A stretch of DNA of 64,000 nt from Nephrocerus scutellatus (taxonomy: Eukaryota > Arthropoda > Insecta > Diptera > Pipunculidae). The notes beneath the pieces were generated by a model, which saw nothing but the letters and a program-made list of their open reading frames with translations, had not been told where the DNA came from and made no database searches. Position 1 is the first letter of the stretch. The number at the start of each line of letters is the position of its first letter. Position numbers and translations under genes: made by a program. The stretch lies in NCBI GenBank assembly GCA_947095585.1, contig OX352761.1:111649890-111713889 (forward strand), in the 5' to 3' direction. Positions 34,155-46,192 of the stretch are shown here, one piece after another.

Positions 34155-34410
34155 GTATGTTATTGGAATAACAGGCGCAAGCTTCTCGCGACCATTTGTG
34201 TTGTGCATGTACATTTTTGCACACAAAAATGGCAGGGAACTATAATTTAATGCCATATCCGAACGGCGAATTAAGAAGCTATCCGTGACAAGTTACTACT
34301 CTCAAACGTTTGTCAGACATTCGCGAGAGGTGAAACCATGAAAAATACTTTTTGGTGTTTCGTGGGATTTTCTCAGAAATCCATTAACCACTGAGCCACG
34401 GCGGTAAGCA
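34155..34410 (-). mobile_element. tRNA-derived SINE, copy 2, nested in LINE-A
   Basis: The minus strand starts GCCGTGGCTCAGTGG (A box), lacks part of the B box, and then follows SINE copy 1 through GTAACTTGTCACGGA, AATTCGCCGTTCGGA and CACAAATGGTCGCG. It sits between the RT words LEQRML and LSTLNSDLDSI, which are continuous in other LINE-A copies. The flanks CAGCGTATGTTA (34151-34162) and CAGCATGTTA (34411-34420) look like the target duplication. Confidence 0.85.
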
Positions 34411-35290
34411 CAGCATGTTAAGCACGTTAAATTCTGATCTTGATAGCATAACAAGGTGGGGACTATACAATAGAGTAGAATTTAACACTCCCACAACCCA
34501 ATGCTGTCTTCTGTCATCATCATCAGCATAATTTAAACCCCCCACCTTTATCCATAAATTGATCTTGCTTTCAGAAAACTGAAAAACTCGCAATAGTCGG
34601 TATGTGCGTCAACAACAAGCTTCGTTAGACCGACCACATTTTACCATCGCTAAAAATTCTGCAAAATGTCAAGGTTTCCTAAAACGATGCATGATTTTTC
34701 TCACTCCCTCCTATCTAGCTACTATTTATGCATATTCGCCCTAATCTTGAATACAACTGTATTGTCTGGGCACGTGTCACCAAGACCACATTACATCTTC
34801 TAGACAGAATTCAAACCGCGCGATAAACATATTGCGAAAACGAACGAATTGCTTGAATATCGTAGGAATGTTTCCTGCTTGTCACTGTTTTATCGCTTTT
34901 ACATAAGCGCGGTTCAAAAGAAATATCCAGATGCATCCAGCCCATTCTTCAACCCGTCCGCAATACCCGTGCCTCAACTCGAGTCCACCTGGTCTACCAT
35001 TAGGCCTATCTTCAGACGTACCAACCAATTAAGAGGTTCGTTCTTTAGCAGCACAATAATTATCTGGAATGAATTGTCCGACTCTGTGTTTCTGCATTTG
35101 TATGATCTACAGTCATTTGAGATACATGCGCATAGATATCTCATCATTGTTTCTCCCTAATTTACAAAAAAAAACTTTATTTTCATTCAGACCTCTTATC
35201 CAATTAAGATTTCAGTTAGTACGTTTTATTGTTAAGAAATTGTAACAGAACACAACAATTTTTAAGGTAAGATATAAGATAAGAGCCAAA

Positions 35291-35824
35291 TTATTGTTGA
35301 AAATAATTCAATAAAATTTTGTATCTGGATTAAAACGAAAAACATATTCAGCAGTGTGAGACGTCTAAAAGCTCTCTTCTGAGGATATTCCATATCAACA
35401 GGTTCATCACAGTCGCTTGGGTGTTTTGCATTTTGCCGTAAACAGAAGTGACGTAATCAAATGGGCCGTAAATTCAATTACATACGGGCTTTATTGGATT
35501 ACTCGGATTGAACGGTTAACATTGACACTGTGGCGTTGTGACGTTACCGCTGTGTTGAGAATAAAGATTTTTCCCGATAACAACAAAAAAAAAGATTCAT
35601 AAGTATTTTAAATTAATTCATAGATCTTCGCAGTGATCCATATGTACAAATAACGTCTTAAAATTGGACAGCTTAGCGCCGATAAATTACTTCAATGGAA
35701 TATTTTATTTATGGTTTTTTTTACCTGGTTCATTTTTCAAGCTTCCCCCTGTATATGATTTTCATACAAAGAATATTCGAACACGTATATATTATTTGCC
35801 GGTATAAGTTTTGATTCTATAGCT
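35291..35824. other. AT-rich, nothing recognised
   Basis: No gene or repeat recognised. Confidence 0.35.
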
Positions 35825-36100
35825 TTCTGGGTTGGCGAGGTGGGTAGTTGGTGGGTTGGTCAGTTGGCGGGAGGTCATAGGGCAGGATGTCAGTGAGTGA
35901 GTGTGGTTTGTGGGTGGGTGTTCAGTTTGCGGGAGGACATAGTGCAAGAGGTCAGTGGGTTGGGAGACAGTAGGCTGGGGGTTAGTGGGCGGGAGGTCGG
36001 TGGGCGAGAAGTAAGTAGGCGTGGCAATAGCGGGCGGGGGTTAAGTTGGGTGGCGTCAGTGAGTTGGGACAACCGGGAAACGCCGGGTACTTCCGCTAGT
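35825..36100 (+). mobile_element. probable Helitron/Helentron-like fragment, copy 2, G-rich
   Basis: A GGT/GGG-rich array of irregular units such as GGCGGGAGGTC and GTGGGCGAG covers 35835-36060. The right end reads ACCGGGAAACGCCGGGTACT then TCCGCTAGT, which has a small CCGG...CCGG hairpin and ends CTAGT, fitting the CTRRT rule. The similar box at 26850 is on the other strand. No replication protein is present. Confidence 0.4.
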
Positions 36101-36289
36101 ATTATATAAAATCATAGTACTTTTTTGGTAATTTTTTAATTCTTCCGTACAATGCTTATTCCTTAACGAAATCTACAGATGGCGCTGTAAAGTGTACTGA
36201 ATCTATTTTCGTAATAATATGTAAAGCTACTATCATACCAACGCAAGAAAGTATTCTTTACAAGTTAAATGTCACAGACGGAAGTCTTC
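36101..36289. other. short AT-rich spacer
   Basis: Nothing recognised. Confidence 0.3.
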
Positions 36290-38275
36290 AGAGTCTTTTT
36301 TTCATAATTCGTGCGCGCTTTAAGGGGTTCGCACCCTTATAATGCTCGGCTATATGCTTGGCACAGCTTTGTCGTATGGGAAAAGGAGGAGAAAAGAGAA
36401 GATATCTATGAGGTTGCGTTTTGAATGCATGTGGATCATAGTGATGTGGGAAGACAGAGCTTGGCGGAGCATTCCACATACGTGAATTTAACTGTACGAC
36501 CGAAGATGGGCTTGATGGTAAACTGATGAGCATTTACAGCGCCACGAGTATTGCGGTTGAATTCCAGGAGATGTGGCATGCCGATGGCTTTTTCACTTGA
36601 GCACCGCTGGTGGAAGAAGCAATAAAACAGTGAGAAGCAGGAAACGTTCCTGCGGGGTTTAAGTGAATCTATTGATTTCGCTATATTTGCGTCACCGATA
36701 AGTTTTCTCGCGGGGTTTTGTATTCTATCCAGCTGATGCAAGGTAGTTATAGGCGCACCAGACCAGATATGGCAATTTTACCCAAGCTTAGGGCGAATAA
36801 AAGCCTTTCTTGCACCGGGCTAGAAAACCTAAACATTTTCCAGCATGAATATCTGGTCATTCCAACGAAGCTTCTCGGTAACGTAAACACCGATAATTGC
36901 AAGTTTTACAGTTTCCTCGATGCAAATGCCATTCATTGATAATGGCAGCGGATTTAAGATTCGACTAGACGACATGAGACGGTCAGCCTTCAGCAGAATA
37001 GGGGGAATAACACAGAATACTCTAGAATTGCAGGTGGCCGTAACTATCTCTGACTGGTGGAAGTGCGATAAAACCTCCACGTGACAAGAGACAACATTGG
37101 GTTTTGGACACGTTAAATTCTACTCGGTAGTTTTCTTCCCATTTTATTATGTTGTCCAGGACATAATTTAACATGCCTTACATACGTAGTTGTTTGATTT
37201 CCTCATAAGAAGTGGATGGACGTTCCTCAAACTTATATGAGAAGCTGAGAGTGCTGTCGTCAGCGAAAGAGTGAATTGGATTAGAAGTCACAGATAAGAG
37301 ATCATTAATAAAAATGAGAAAGACTGTCGGGGACAAAACAGAACCCTGGGGAACGCCAGCATTTATATGATGTATTTCAGACTTGAAACCGTCAAAAACA
37401 ACTTGAATTGAGAGGTCCAAAGATAGCTTCTAATCCAGTGAAGCAGCTTATCATCGACTCAGTAAGCACGCATTTTGGTCGAAAGAGCTTGATGCCAAAC
37501 TCTGTCAAATGCCTTAAAAATATCGAGTGCAACAGGTCTGCTTTCTCCAAATTGATGCAAAGACCTGTTCCATTATTCGGTGAGATATACCATCAAATCA
37601 CCAGTAGGAAGTTGCCCACGAGATCCATACTGCCGATCACAACGAAAGTTGGTTTCAAGATATTTCTTGAGCTGAAAATTGATCAGCGTTTCCATGACCT
37701 TGGAAAGTGCTATGGGTCGGTACGAAGAAGGAGACGACGGTTCGCCTTTTTGGGTATGGGCTGGACAAGGCCTGTTTTACAACTTCTCGGGAAGTGTCCA
37801 GAAGAATAGGATAAATGGAAAAGCTTACGCAACGGTAATGGCAGCTTGGAAGAACACCTCTTCAGAACTATTGCGGAAATACCATCTGGCACATCGGATT
37901 TGTGAATGTTGGGATCGTTTAAAACTCTAGCAACTGCACGAGTACGAATGAATATCTGTCCCATAGAGTGTTCAATACTCTGAGGTGCAGGAGGCACATA
38001 TGCAAAATCTGGAAGCGTGGAGCTAGCTGCGAAATGAGCAGCAAACAGATTTTCCTGGTCTATAGAGCTGACAACTGGAATGTCATTAAAAATGAGCGTT
38101 GGAATCGACGTCAAGGCTGTATTTTTTAATTCTTTTCACGAATGACCAAAAATTTTTACTACCTTTGGGACATTGTAGTACTTTTTGCCTCAATTTTTTT
38201 GGTCGTATGCGAATTTGACGCGCCGAAGATGCACATTGCAATCATTTCTGGCTCGTTTTTCAGATAAAAGATTCA
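36290..38275 (-). mobile_element. LINE-A copy 6: linker, RT and C-terminus
   Basis: Minus-strand copy with the clearest RT. From the right: the linker (ARNDCN-like, 38240) and TSIPTLIFNDIPVVSS at 38110. Next are FIRTRAVARVLNDPN, the TGLVQPIPKK motif near 37740, a palm with VALDIFKAFDRVWH (motif A) near 37540, INAGVPQGSVLSPTVFLIF (motif B) near 37360, and FADDSTLSF (motif C) near 37260. The thumb and C-terminal HQLDRIQNPARKLIGDANIA lies at 36735-36680, and the RTV and histidine tail end near 36400. A short A-run (T-run on the + strand) at 36297-36304 is the tail. There are several frameshifts. Confidence 0.92.
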
Positions 38276-39904
38276 TAATATTAATGAAGTTATACTTAAT
38301 GAACTGACAAATGAAAATTGTCCTTAAGTTTCGGATCTGTTTGGACTGATCTGCAACAATAACCACTTGTAATAAGTGTTACTCATACTTTTTGCACGGC
38401 CGACTGAAAAGCTTCGAGTATATCCGATAGTGCCAAAAATTTCTTTTTGTTGTTTCATTTCCGGAAAAATTTTAAGACCAGTGATTTGAAATATGAATCT
38501 GGAGCATAGAGTTTCCCCTTTTAGAATATAAAAATAAAAGTAAAATCACCAAGCTTGAGGTGTTTTTTTTTTTTTGTTGGTGGACGGGGTGAGATTTCTT
38601 ATTCCCATTTAATTGGAAGATCCACAAATTAGTTTTCCGCTAATTAAAATCAGTGTGCAGTTTGTTGTGTTACCTTTGCGTATAAATCGCGCCGGTGCAC
38701 CTGGCATTTGGCCAAATGAAGAAAATCGTGCAAATTGCTGGCTGGATATTCGCGGAAAAGTAAATTATTCGTTCAATGGAAGCCAATGGCATCCGCGGTG
38801 AGCAGTGTGCCACATTAAATATATAAATTATATTTTTGCAACACTTCGTAATTTTGTGTGCATACATTCATGCCATATATGCAATTACTCGTATCGTATG
38901 TATATGTAATGTTACATACACATATAGACCTATGAGTTCGATCATTACTAAGATGCACAAAAGTGCAGTGAAATATTATATGTAAACGCAGTTGCATGCA
39001 AATGCATCATGCGTGGCGCATTGGTGCGAAGTGGCTCTTTCTATAGCTGCTATCTGATCATCATCATCGTCAAGATCGGTGCTCTTCATGGTGCGGGGAT
39101 GCTTCGATTCGTCTCCACCGACCGCGTGAAATCTTGTAATTGCGACGCGAAATTTATGAAATTTTAATTTTTCACTTAATATATAACTTGTTGGTTGGTT
39201 AGTTGGTTGTTTGGGAGGCGGCGGCGTGGTGACAATCTGTGCGTCTTCCATTTGGAAGCATGTGTCATGCGTGTGGCACCAGTCATGCTATGCATAGTGA
39301 TAATCATTATAATGAGTGTCCTAAAGTGCATCTCCGCATGCATGTACCTGATGGGTAGTGGGACAACTTGCGTACACACGATGATCGTGTCTGCTTTGCG
39401 GTCGGCTGGCGAATTCAAAGTGAGAATTTTAATTTTCTTAATCGACAAATTGTCAGATGAGTTATTATGTGTGATGCGCATAGCATTCAGAATCTAGATA
39501 AATAATGTCCCATAGGATTTCTCAGTGCAATATATATGTTCTAATGTATGGGTTGATTTAATAATTTGTAATAATTAGCCTGTACAGAGATCTGATCGCA
39601 CACGACGATTGAGTGCACTAAATCAATTAAGTTGGCGGACTAATTGATTCCGCAATATTGCTGCTTCAATTTCAATGTATAAATAGTATGGAATTTAAAA
39701 ATTTCATTTCATGCTGAACACTTTGCAGTACTAGAACAAGATAGATGTGTAAATGATTATACAAGTTTGGAACTTGTTATATTAAATCATTGGCTTAAAT
39801 ACTTAAAATGCGAGATTCCTTCAGTGGACACTGAAATATTATAATTTATATCCTTTTAAAGGACACAGAAGCAAGATTTTCACGAGAATTACGGTGATTA
39901 ATAT
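38276..39904. other. unique-looking DNA without a recognised gene
   Basis: This stretch, especially 38640-39500, shows no TE similarity and is less AT-rich in places. It holds ATGCAAATGCAT-type words at 38994-39008. It may be intronic or regulatory DNA. Open frames on both strands shadow each other and are not recognised. Confidence 0.35.
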
Positions 39905-40125
39905 TTTTTTTTATAATGTACACACGTTAAAGGGGATTGCACCCTTATAATGCTTAGCACAGCGTGGGCGTTAGGAAATTAGGGAGAGGAAAGGTTGAGA
40001 TGTCTATACTCGCGTGTCTTTAACGACTGCAGATCATACAAAAGCGGAAACACAGAATAAGGGAATTTATTCCACATAACTATCGTCCGGCTAAAGAAGG
40101 AATCTCTGAATTGGTTATTCCCATT
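39905..40125 (-). mobile_element. LINE-A copy 7: 3' end
   Basis: The minus strand encodes RDSFFSRTIVMWNKFPYSVF and then LLYDLQSLKTREYRHLN, the LINE-A C-terminus. The shared 3' UTR follows (GCTGTGCTAAGCATTATAAG), with a long A-tail seen as T-run at 39905-39912 on the + strand. It is 5' truncated. Confidence 0.85.
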
Positions 40126-40446
40126 AGCCACCATTAGTCCTTTTCCAAATGAAAATAACACTTTCAATAAAACAATTAAATGATAAAAATATAAAATGCT
40201 GTCCGCTCTATCGTTTCTATGGGTTTTTATTAATACGTTTATAATAATATTTAGCAATTAGCGGTTAGCTAAATATTTTATATTCAATTTCTGGTTAATC
40301 TTCTTCAGACAGTAGTCTAGGTACTACTGTAAATTTTAAATAGGACCACGTTTTCATAAAGTCGTACAATTCTGAAATTTCGGAAAATTTTAATCGCTTA
40401 GTTCCACCCCGTAGATAGGGAGTAAAGTAGTTTTTCCACCCGTATA
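40126..40446. other. spacer, nothing recognised
   Basis: No motif recognised. Confidence 0.3.
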
Positions 40447-41480
40447 GTTAGGTGAACGTGGCCGTGACCGAAACACGTAGACCAGTAGTGGTCTATTTTG
40501 ATACCACATCGATCAGAAACCCCTACCTACTCGTTGAACCAATTAGACCAACGTATGAAGCGTAGACGACTGCTAATGTCAATACGAATCAGTAGATCAG
40601 TAGTGTCACGCTCCCATATGGAGTTTACATTTTTGTGAGAGGGCTGGACATATACATCCTCATCCATGCAGCTTCTGCAGAAATCATTCGAGTAGACTCC
40701 AAGCCTTGTTGCATGCTTGCCTATAAGACAGTGTCCAGTGGTGACACCTAAAACTTTTTTGAGAGAACCGATCCTGTTTGCAACAGTTCTGCTTTGTCGC
40801 TAAGCAGGTTATACCGTTTGACCATCTACGATAGAAAAACTGGCTAAGATTTTGCCTTTTTGAGAAAAGAAAACTCCGTCAAATGTAGAAATGTATGTGT
40901 TCATAATCCAGGTAAGCATTTTCTTCACAGAATGATCTGGAGGGGAAGGTGACCTGGAAGTTTTTGTTGAAATGGAGTTGTGGTGTGGTGTAGTCTATGT
41001 TGTCTGGAATCCTGACTAAATTCAGGATTTTATTTTTAGTCCACTGGGAGATAGCATTGAGGCGAATAGCCGAGCTAGCAGCTACTTGCCTGCTGAAAAT
41101 GTCGAGTGGTGTAACGTTGAACAGAATGTTCAATGCGACGGAGGGGGTTCTACGAAGTGCTCTGCTCATACATATACTAGCCGATCATTGGAATTTGCTT
41201 ATTTTGACAAGATTGCTTATCTAAGGCAGTCCACCATGCAGCCACACCATATAGAAGAGCGGGACTTAGTACCGCAGTATATAGCCAATAAATTATATTG
41301 GGTTGAAGACCTTATTTGCTGCCAATGGCATTTTTGCTTGAGAAGAGTACCACCATGTCTTTACGAAATCTTTCTTGTATGCTTGGCTTCCAGCTTAGGT
41401 TTCTGTCCAGAATAATACCCAAATACTTGGCGGTATCAGAGAAAGTTAAGCTTATACCTTTTATATAAGGAGGGTCAACA
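40447..41480 (-). mobile_element. LINE-B copy 4
   Basis: Minus-strand relic. At 41420-41400 there is the end of the RT palm (AKYLGIILD-like). The connection region at 41170-40880 reads SRALRRTPSVALNILFNVTP and LDIFSRQVAASSAIRLNAI, a known feature between the RT and RNase H of I/LOA/R1-type LINEs. The RNase H itself is mostly missing. The Cys-rich tail lies near 40760-40650, and the 3' UTR (TCGGTCACGGCCAC-like on the minus strand) ends near 40447 with one TTAGG unit. Confidence 0.8.
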
Positions 41481-42829
41481 TTTCTTCTTGTAGGTGCGCG
41501 AGGCTTATGTTCTTAAATCTGCCCCAAACATGAATGGGACATAGCCTTTTATTTATTACTTCAAGCCGATAACGGTGGGTTTCATTCTGTTGCTGAATAG
41601 AAAGCCGATAGAGAGCAAATGATGTCCTGCATGATAGCTGTAATATATGCCATATTCTTATTTTTATAAGATACCATTCCCCGTCCACCGCATCACCGCG
41701 ATGGCTGACATATCAGCTAGGGAATTGGCTAGCTCCTATGCAGCTCGAGCTCTATACAGTGAGCATACGTTCAATAAGAAAATTCTTAAATCGTTTAGCA
41801 GTTTTCGTTGCCTTTATCGTAAATCAGTGTTCCCGAGACTGATTTCGGGTTGCGTAGTAAAATTTTTGATCAAGCGCCAACATTAACATGAAATTAAAGA
41901 TTTCGCCGATTGTAACTATTTTAAAATTAAAAAATACAGGTAGTGAGTTTGTGAAGTACTGGTAGTCCAAAATATACGTAAAATACAAAACGCACGACGA
42001 AAATAACTGAATTATGTGTAAATATAGTCAAAATTAAACATTAATCGTAATCTGTGAAGTTTTTAATACAAAATATCTATATGAAGATACAATTGTACTT
42101 ATACGGCCTGTTGTGGATGTAAAATTATACGGCCAGGCTATGGTCCAAAGGAATCCGTACGTTTACCTTTTTGTCCTTAAACGGCATTTCAATGTGCGTA
42201 CCATTAATATGCATCTATATTGATAAAAAAATATTCAACGTTCCAACGTATGTCCAAAGTTGGGAAATTTAATATAAAGTAAACAGAAAAAAATATCTAA
42301 TATGCGAGTAATGGAAATCGTGTTTCGGAATAACTTTTGTATCCAAGAAAGCTATCATACGTTACATTGTCCACGTCTTGAGGAGAAGTACATGTACCTA
42401 CTCGGTCGCTCAAGGAACTGAACGTATAAGTAACTGTGAATGTATGTGACGATGCACAACGTGTGATGAAGACTGTGGTTTCTAGGGATTTCATATTCTA
42501 CCCTTTATAAAAAGACAAAGGGATGTTTATGTTTTAAGGGATGTATTTATAAATACATATAAGCTAATATTTTCATAAAAATTTATTTGTGCAATTCAAT
42601 ATGCATCATCCTTATGCTTTTCTGCTAAATGATTGTCTTAGGTTAAAACTTCTAAGCAAATTAACATTTGTGCCAAACTCCTACCGCTTGTTCATTAATA
42701 CAAAACTAACACACTCTTCTTGTAAAATCGACAAACTATAATTTATGTAATATGCTGGACTTTGAGTCATTCATCCAGGTTTTCACTCACAAATTGTTTA
42801 AAAGACGGGATCGTTTCAGAAAAGATCCA
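41481..42829. other. no recognised gene
   Basis: Short frames at 41647-41886 (+) and 41688-41461 (-) shadow each other. Neither is recognised. The rest is AT-rich. Confidence 0.35.
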
Positions 42830-43746
42830 TCTACGACAGGATGGCAACTTGGGGAAAACTGGAATGGTACTGTTCAGCACCAAATCTAAAATACCAGCCT
42901 TTTTCCTCTTAAAACTCAATAGTCAAAGTCTAATTCTCATCCCCAGCGCCTAATATTTCGGTATAATCCTGGATAGAAAGCTAAGCTGGACTGCTAAAAT
43001 AGAATTCGGGGCTAAGAGAACATAGGTAGCCCTCAATACCAGCAGTAAAACCAAAGGCATGAAAGGGGGCCTTCAGCAGTTGTGGAACAAAAACTTACCT
43101 ATTAAGATCTAGTCTGTTGGTCAGAGATGGGAAATAAATACATTGTTAGCAAGTTGAACAGACTACAGTGATCAGCTGTAGATGGCATTACAGCAGCTTC
43201 ATGCGGTCATGTCTGACTAAGGCCCATAACATCATCTGACACTTACTACCTCCTAACGTATTTTTGAAATACGTTGCTAGGTACAGTGCAGTACGACTCA
43301 GGGAATCTGATACCAGACTATACGGGCACTACAACTCGTACCATCCTCTACTAACTACTGCATCACTTTACCTATGGTATCGAGTTTCCGACTAGGGGAG
43401 ACTAGAAGGATTGAACAGTAACGGGAACATTTGACGTAACAATCTTTACTGACAAATCCAAGATAAGGGATATCTGCTCGGATGATCCCAATTTGTCGAG
43501 GTCATACAAGCTTAGGATCATTCAGGTGGAGATCCTAGCAATAAGGGTTGCCTGCAGAGCATTAAACCTAAGGACCGAGGAAATTGGAAAGTTTGGTATC
43601 TGTGTGGATAAGCTACCTACAATTAAATCAATTTATGCGACCATCAACAGCTCGAAACTTGTTAAAGAGTGCCAAGAATAATTGGCTTCGATTTGCCAAA
43701 TCCTAGACATAGTTTACCGGGTGCCGGAGTACATTATAATAGAGAG

Positions 43747-43750
<4 letters not shown>

Positions 43751-43797
<47 letters not shown>
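43751..43797 (+). repeat. (GA)n microsatellite inside RNase H
   Basis: An unbroken GA run of 47 bp sits where the related LINE proteins have a short Asn-Glu-Arg/Lys-Ala-Asp-Glu-Leu motif. The flanks are GAGAGTAAC (left) and GACGAATTGAC (right), so the run appears to have grown from a native GAGAG word in the coding sequence. Confidence 0.97.
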
Positions 43798-43800
<3 letters not shown>

Positions 43801-44065
43801 GAATTGACAAAGGAGGGCGTCACCATGGACACTGGCTTAAAAACAAAAAAGAAAAAGTGAGCTGTTCAATGAGGTCCTTCAAATAAGAAATGATCTCCTT
43901 CTGCACTACTAGGTCACAAATAAGGTGAAGCAGTCTAACAACTACGCCATATTAAGAAAACTACTGAGCTGATATCAAGATCTGATATCTGAAGGATTTT
44001 GCATACAGAGTTGTGGCTATCAGGACAGTGGGTAGCATTCCTGCTAAGCTGGGTATACCGCATAA

Positions 44066-44637
44066 CAACTGAAAGAGCTCTCAGAGGATCTCAGAGTCAT
44101 CGGACTGATCTGTTACTTGAACGCTACAGGCTGGATTTGAATATCCATTGATAAGTCTCTAGACGTCTGTGGTATCGAAATGGCGCACCAAGCGCTAACT
44201 GAAACCTTCGCCAGCGCAATGGGTATCACCAATACCGCATAACAGCTTCTGCTAGAGCTGTAAGGGGGTAAATGAGAAAAAAACTCTCATCCACTATATT
44301 TCCAGATTTCCGTCCCTAGCAGGATCTATAACCCACAATTTAGGCAAACTATTTTTTACCGTCCTGAAAGAGCTCTCAAAGGATCTCAGGATCATCGGAC
44401 TGATCTCGTACTTGAACGCTACAGGCTGGATTTGAAAATCCATTGATAAGTCTCTAGAGGTCTGTGGTATCGAAATGGCGCACTCAAGCGCTAATTGAGG
44501 CCTTCGCCAGCGCAATCGGACTGATCTCGTACTTGAACGCTACAGGCTGGATTTGAAAATCCATTGATAAGTCTCTAGAGGTCTGTGGTATCGAAATGGC
44601 GCACTCAAGCGCTAATTGAGGCCTTCGCCAGCGCAAT
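44066..44637 (+). repeat. tandem copies of the LINE-D 3' end, one pair 121 bp apart
   Basis: Units starting ATCGGACTGATCT lie at 44099, 44394 and 44515. The last two are adjacent, 121 bp apart, and look almost identical, so they are a recent tandem duplication. The first is more diverged and 295 bp upstream, and shares the preceding GAAAGAGCTCTCA word with the second. Each unit holds the coding end and first 3' UTR bases of LINE-D. Confidence 0.92.
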
Positions 44638-44690
44638 GAGTGTCACCAACACCAACCTACATACGTAACCGATCGTTATTTATGTTCTTT

Positions 44691-45760
44691 ATTTGTGGGA
44701 CACAACCGTATTAAGTGTCACCTTACAAGGACCTTAGAAAAGGAGCTTTATGTTTGATAATAGTATACGTAAGACAAAGTAATGACAACTTTTCACGTGA
44801 GATAAACAAATTTAGGAACATCCTTAGACAAAATCGAATACTCCTAAATCCAAACATATTAAACATCTACATGTATGTACTTACAAACACGTTAAAGCAG
44901 CAAACAAATACCTCTCCGATGAAATTCTGATAAAAACTCATTCAAACCTTAAGGCGGCGCTACACAGAATGCTGTGCATAACAGCCCAATCGATACACTA
45001 TGATGGTGTTACAACTGGAGCTCCTTTTGTTTTTCCACATCAATGGAATTATCCATTTATCCGAAGAATCTCGTAAGCTCTGCAGCCGAGTCTTCTCACT
45101 GTTTTATCGATGGCTGTAAGCATATGTTGTTCGGTGTTGTAATAACTTTATGATCCCATTTAACGTGGCAAATGTTGCGAAATATCCATCTAGATGCCTC
45201 GGAGGAACTTTGGAAATTAAACCACATCATTGTCTACACCGGCAAATGGGAAGTAAAACGAAGGTGCACGGCACGACGATGACGATGACGACGACGACCA
45301 CGACGATGAGAAGCATAAAGTTCAAACAATTTGATTTTGATTTTCATTGCAAATGCCAAAAAAAAAAAACTAAAGATCTGGTAAACTCTGCGTACAGAAG
45401 CAACCGCAAGGCATCGTATAATACCATTTGGATGCTCAGGACGTCCGCAACGAGAACCACCGTTTGTTCATCAATATTGAAATTTTGCTAAATTTGGTTT
45501 CATTGATATTCAGTGCTCTTTTGATAACCGTAATTATATTCATTGCAGGTTCTGATATTACTTCTTTATATTTCCTTTTAAAAAAAATACTTTTATGATA
45601 TTATGAAATTTTACTATTACGTTAAAAATATAAAAAAACCGCAGAGATTTAAAAAAGATAGAAAGAGCGTGTAGAAACAAATCACATACTTATGTGGAAG
45701 CTCGATTTTTAAAAGTAAATAAAACAAGTTATGTGTTGATATATTGACACAATTTTACTT
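44691..45760. other. no recognised gene; GAC/GAT run
   Basis: A GAC/GAT-type trinucleotide stretch lies at 45276-45311. The 113-codon open frame 45150-45491 runs through it and shows a Thr/Met low-complexity core. It is not called. Other sequence is not recognised. Confidence 0.35.
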
Positions 45761-46192
45761 TTAATTAAAAGAATATTTTATGACAATAAGTAATGAAATA
45801 TAACGTTTTTATATGTCCGCCGCGGCTTTGCTTGGTGGTACGTATTCGCAAGGATCAATTTTTAATAACTTTGTCGCATATATCTGGCTGAATTTACCGG
45901 ATGACGTTCGTTATGTTGACTTTGAGGTCTCAGTTGTTTGCGATTTATTCGCATGGACCTGCTATTAAAGATAACATCAAAAGAGTAAGTCTGCAGGCGT
46001 AAAATAGCATGTACTTAGTGGCCAGTTTACGTCACCGTCGTGTAATATAACCATGGCTTCAAATCGCTTGTGCAAAATTTTCATCGTGGCATGCGATGTG
46101 TGGAGCGTAGCACAGTTTTGTTGGAACCACATGTCGTCAGTATCCATATTAAGTTAAGGCCACAATAAGTAGTTTATTATCGATCTGTAGTG

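Larger units (their letters stand above)
32520..35290 (+). mobile_element. LINE-A copy 5: longest copy, endonuclease to C-terminus
   Basis: The most complete LINE-A layout in the window. The endonuclease runs from about 32530 (FRVNVFATF-like) through FNxISF-type core words to EIVIAGDFNEHSG near 32905-32940. A linker follows, with SKSNDQKLRQKLLQ near 33425. The palm starts with IYIRTRQIARALNVLNNP at 33715 and continues with LIFINDLF near 34060; motif B is GVPQCSVLS. The thumb includes LSTLNSDLDSI near 34420, and the C-terminal end has HLYDLQSFEIHAHRYL at 35092-35140. It has many stops and frameshifts and carries two SINE insertions (33548-33630, 34155-34410), so it is a fossil. Confidence 0.88.
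42830..44690 (+). mobile_element. LINE-D relic: RT end, RNase H, C-terminus
   Basis: A further RNase H-bearing LINE (I/R1/LOA-like) on the + strand. Near 42860-43010: GMVLFSTKSKIPAF, YFGIILDRKLSWTAKIEF. Near 43260-43340: LKYVARYSAVRLRES. RNase H is seen at 43430-43830 with its acidic residues in TIFTDKSK, VEILAIRVACRALNLR and ICVDKLPTIKS, and DELTKEG after a GA microsatellite. The C-terminal tail (GKLFFTVLKELSKDLR, ending NATGWI) lies at 44335-44430, and the 3' UTR is tandemly repeated. Stops and the microsatellite make it dead. Confidence 0.82.

Noticed and set aside
45150..45491. 113-codon open frame (+) with Thr/Met core
   Set aside because: The core is a translated GAC/GAT repeat; the flanks are not recognised.
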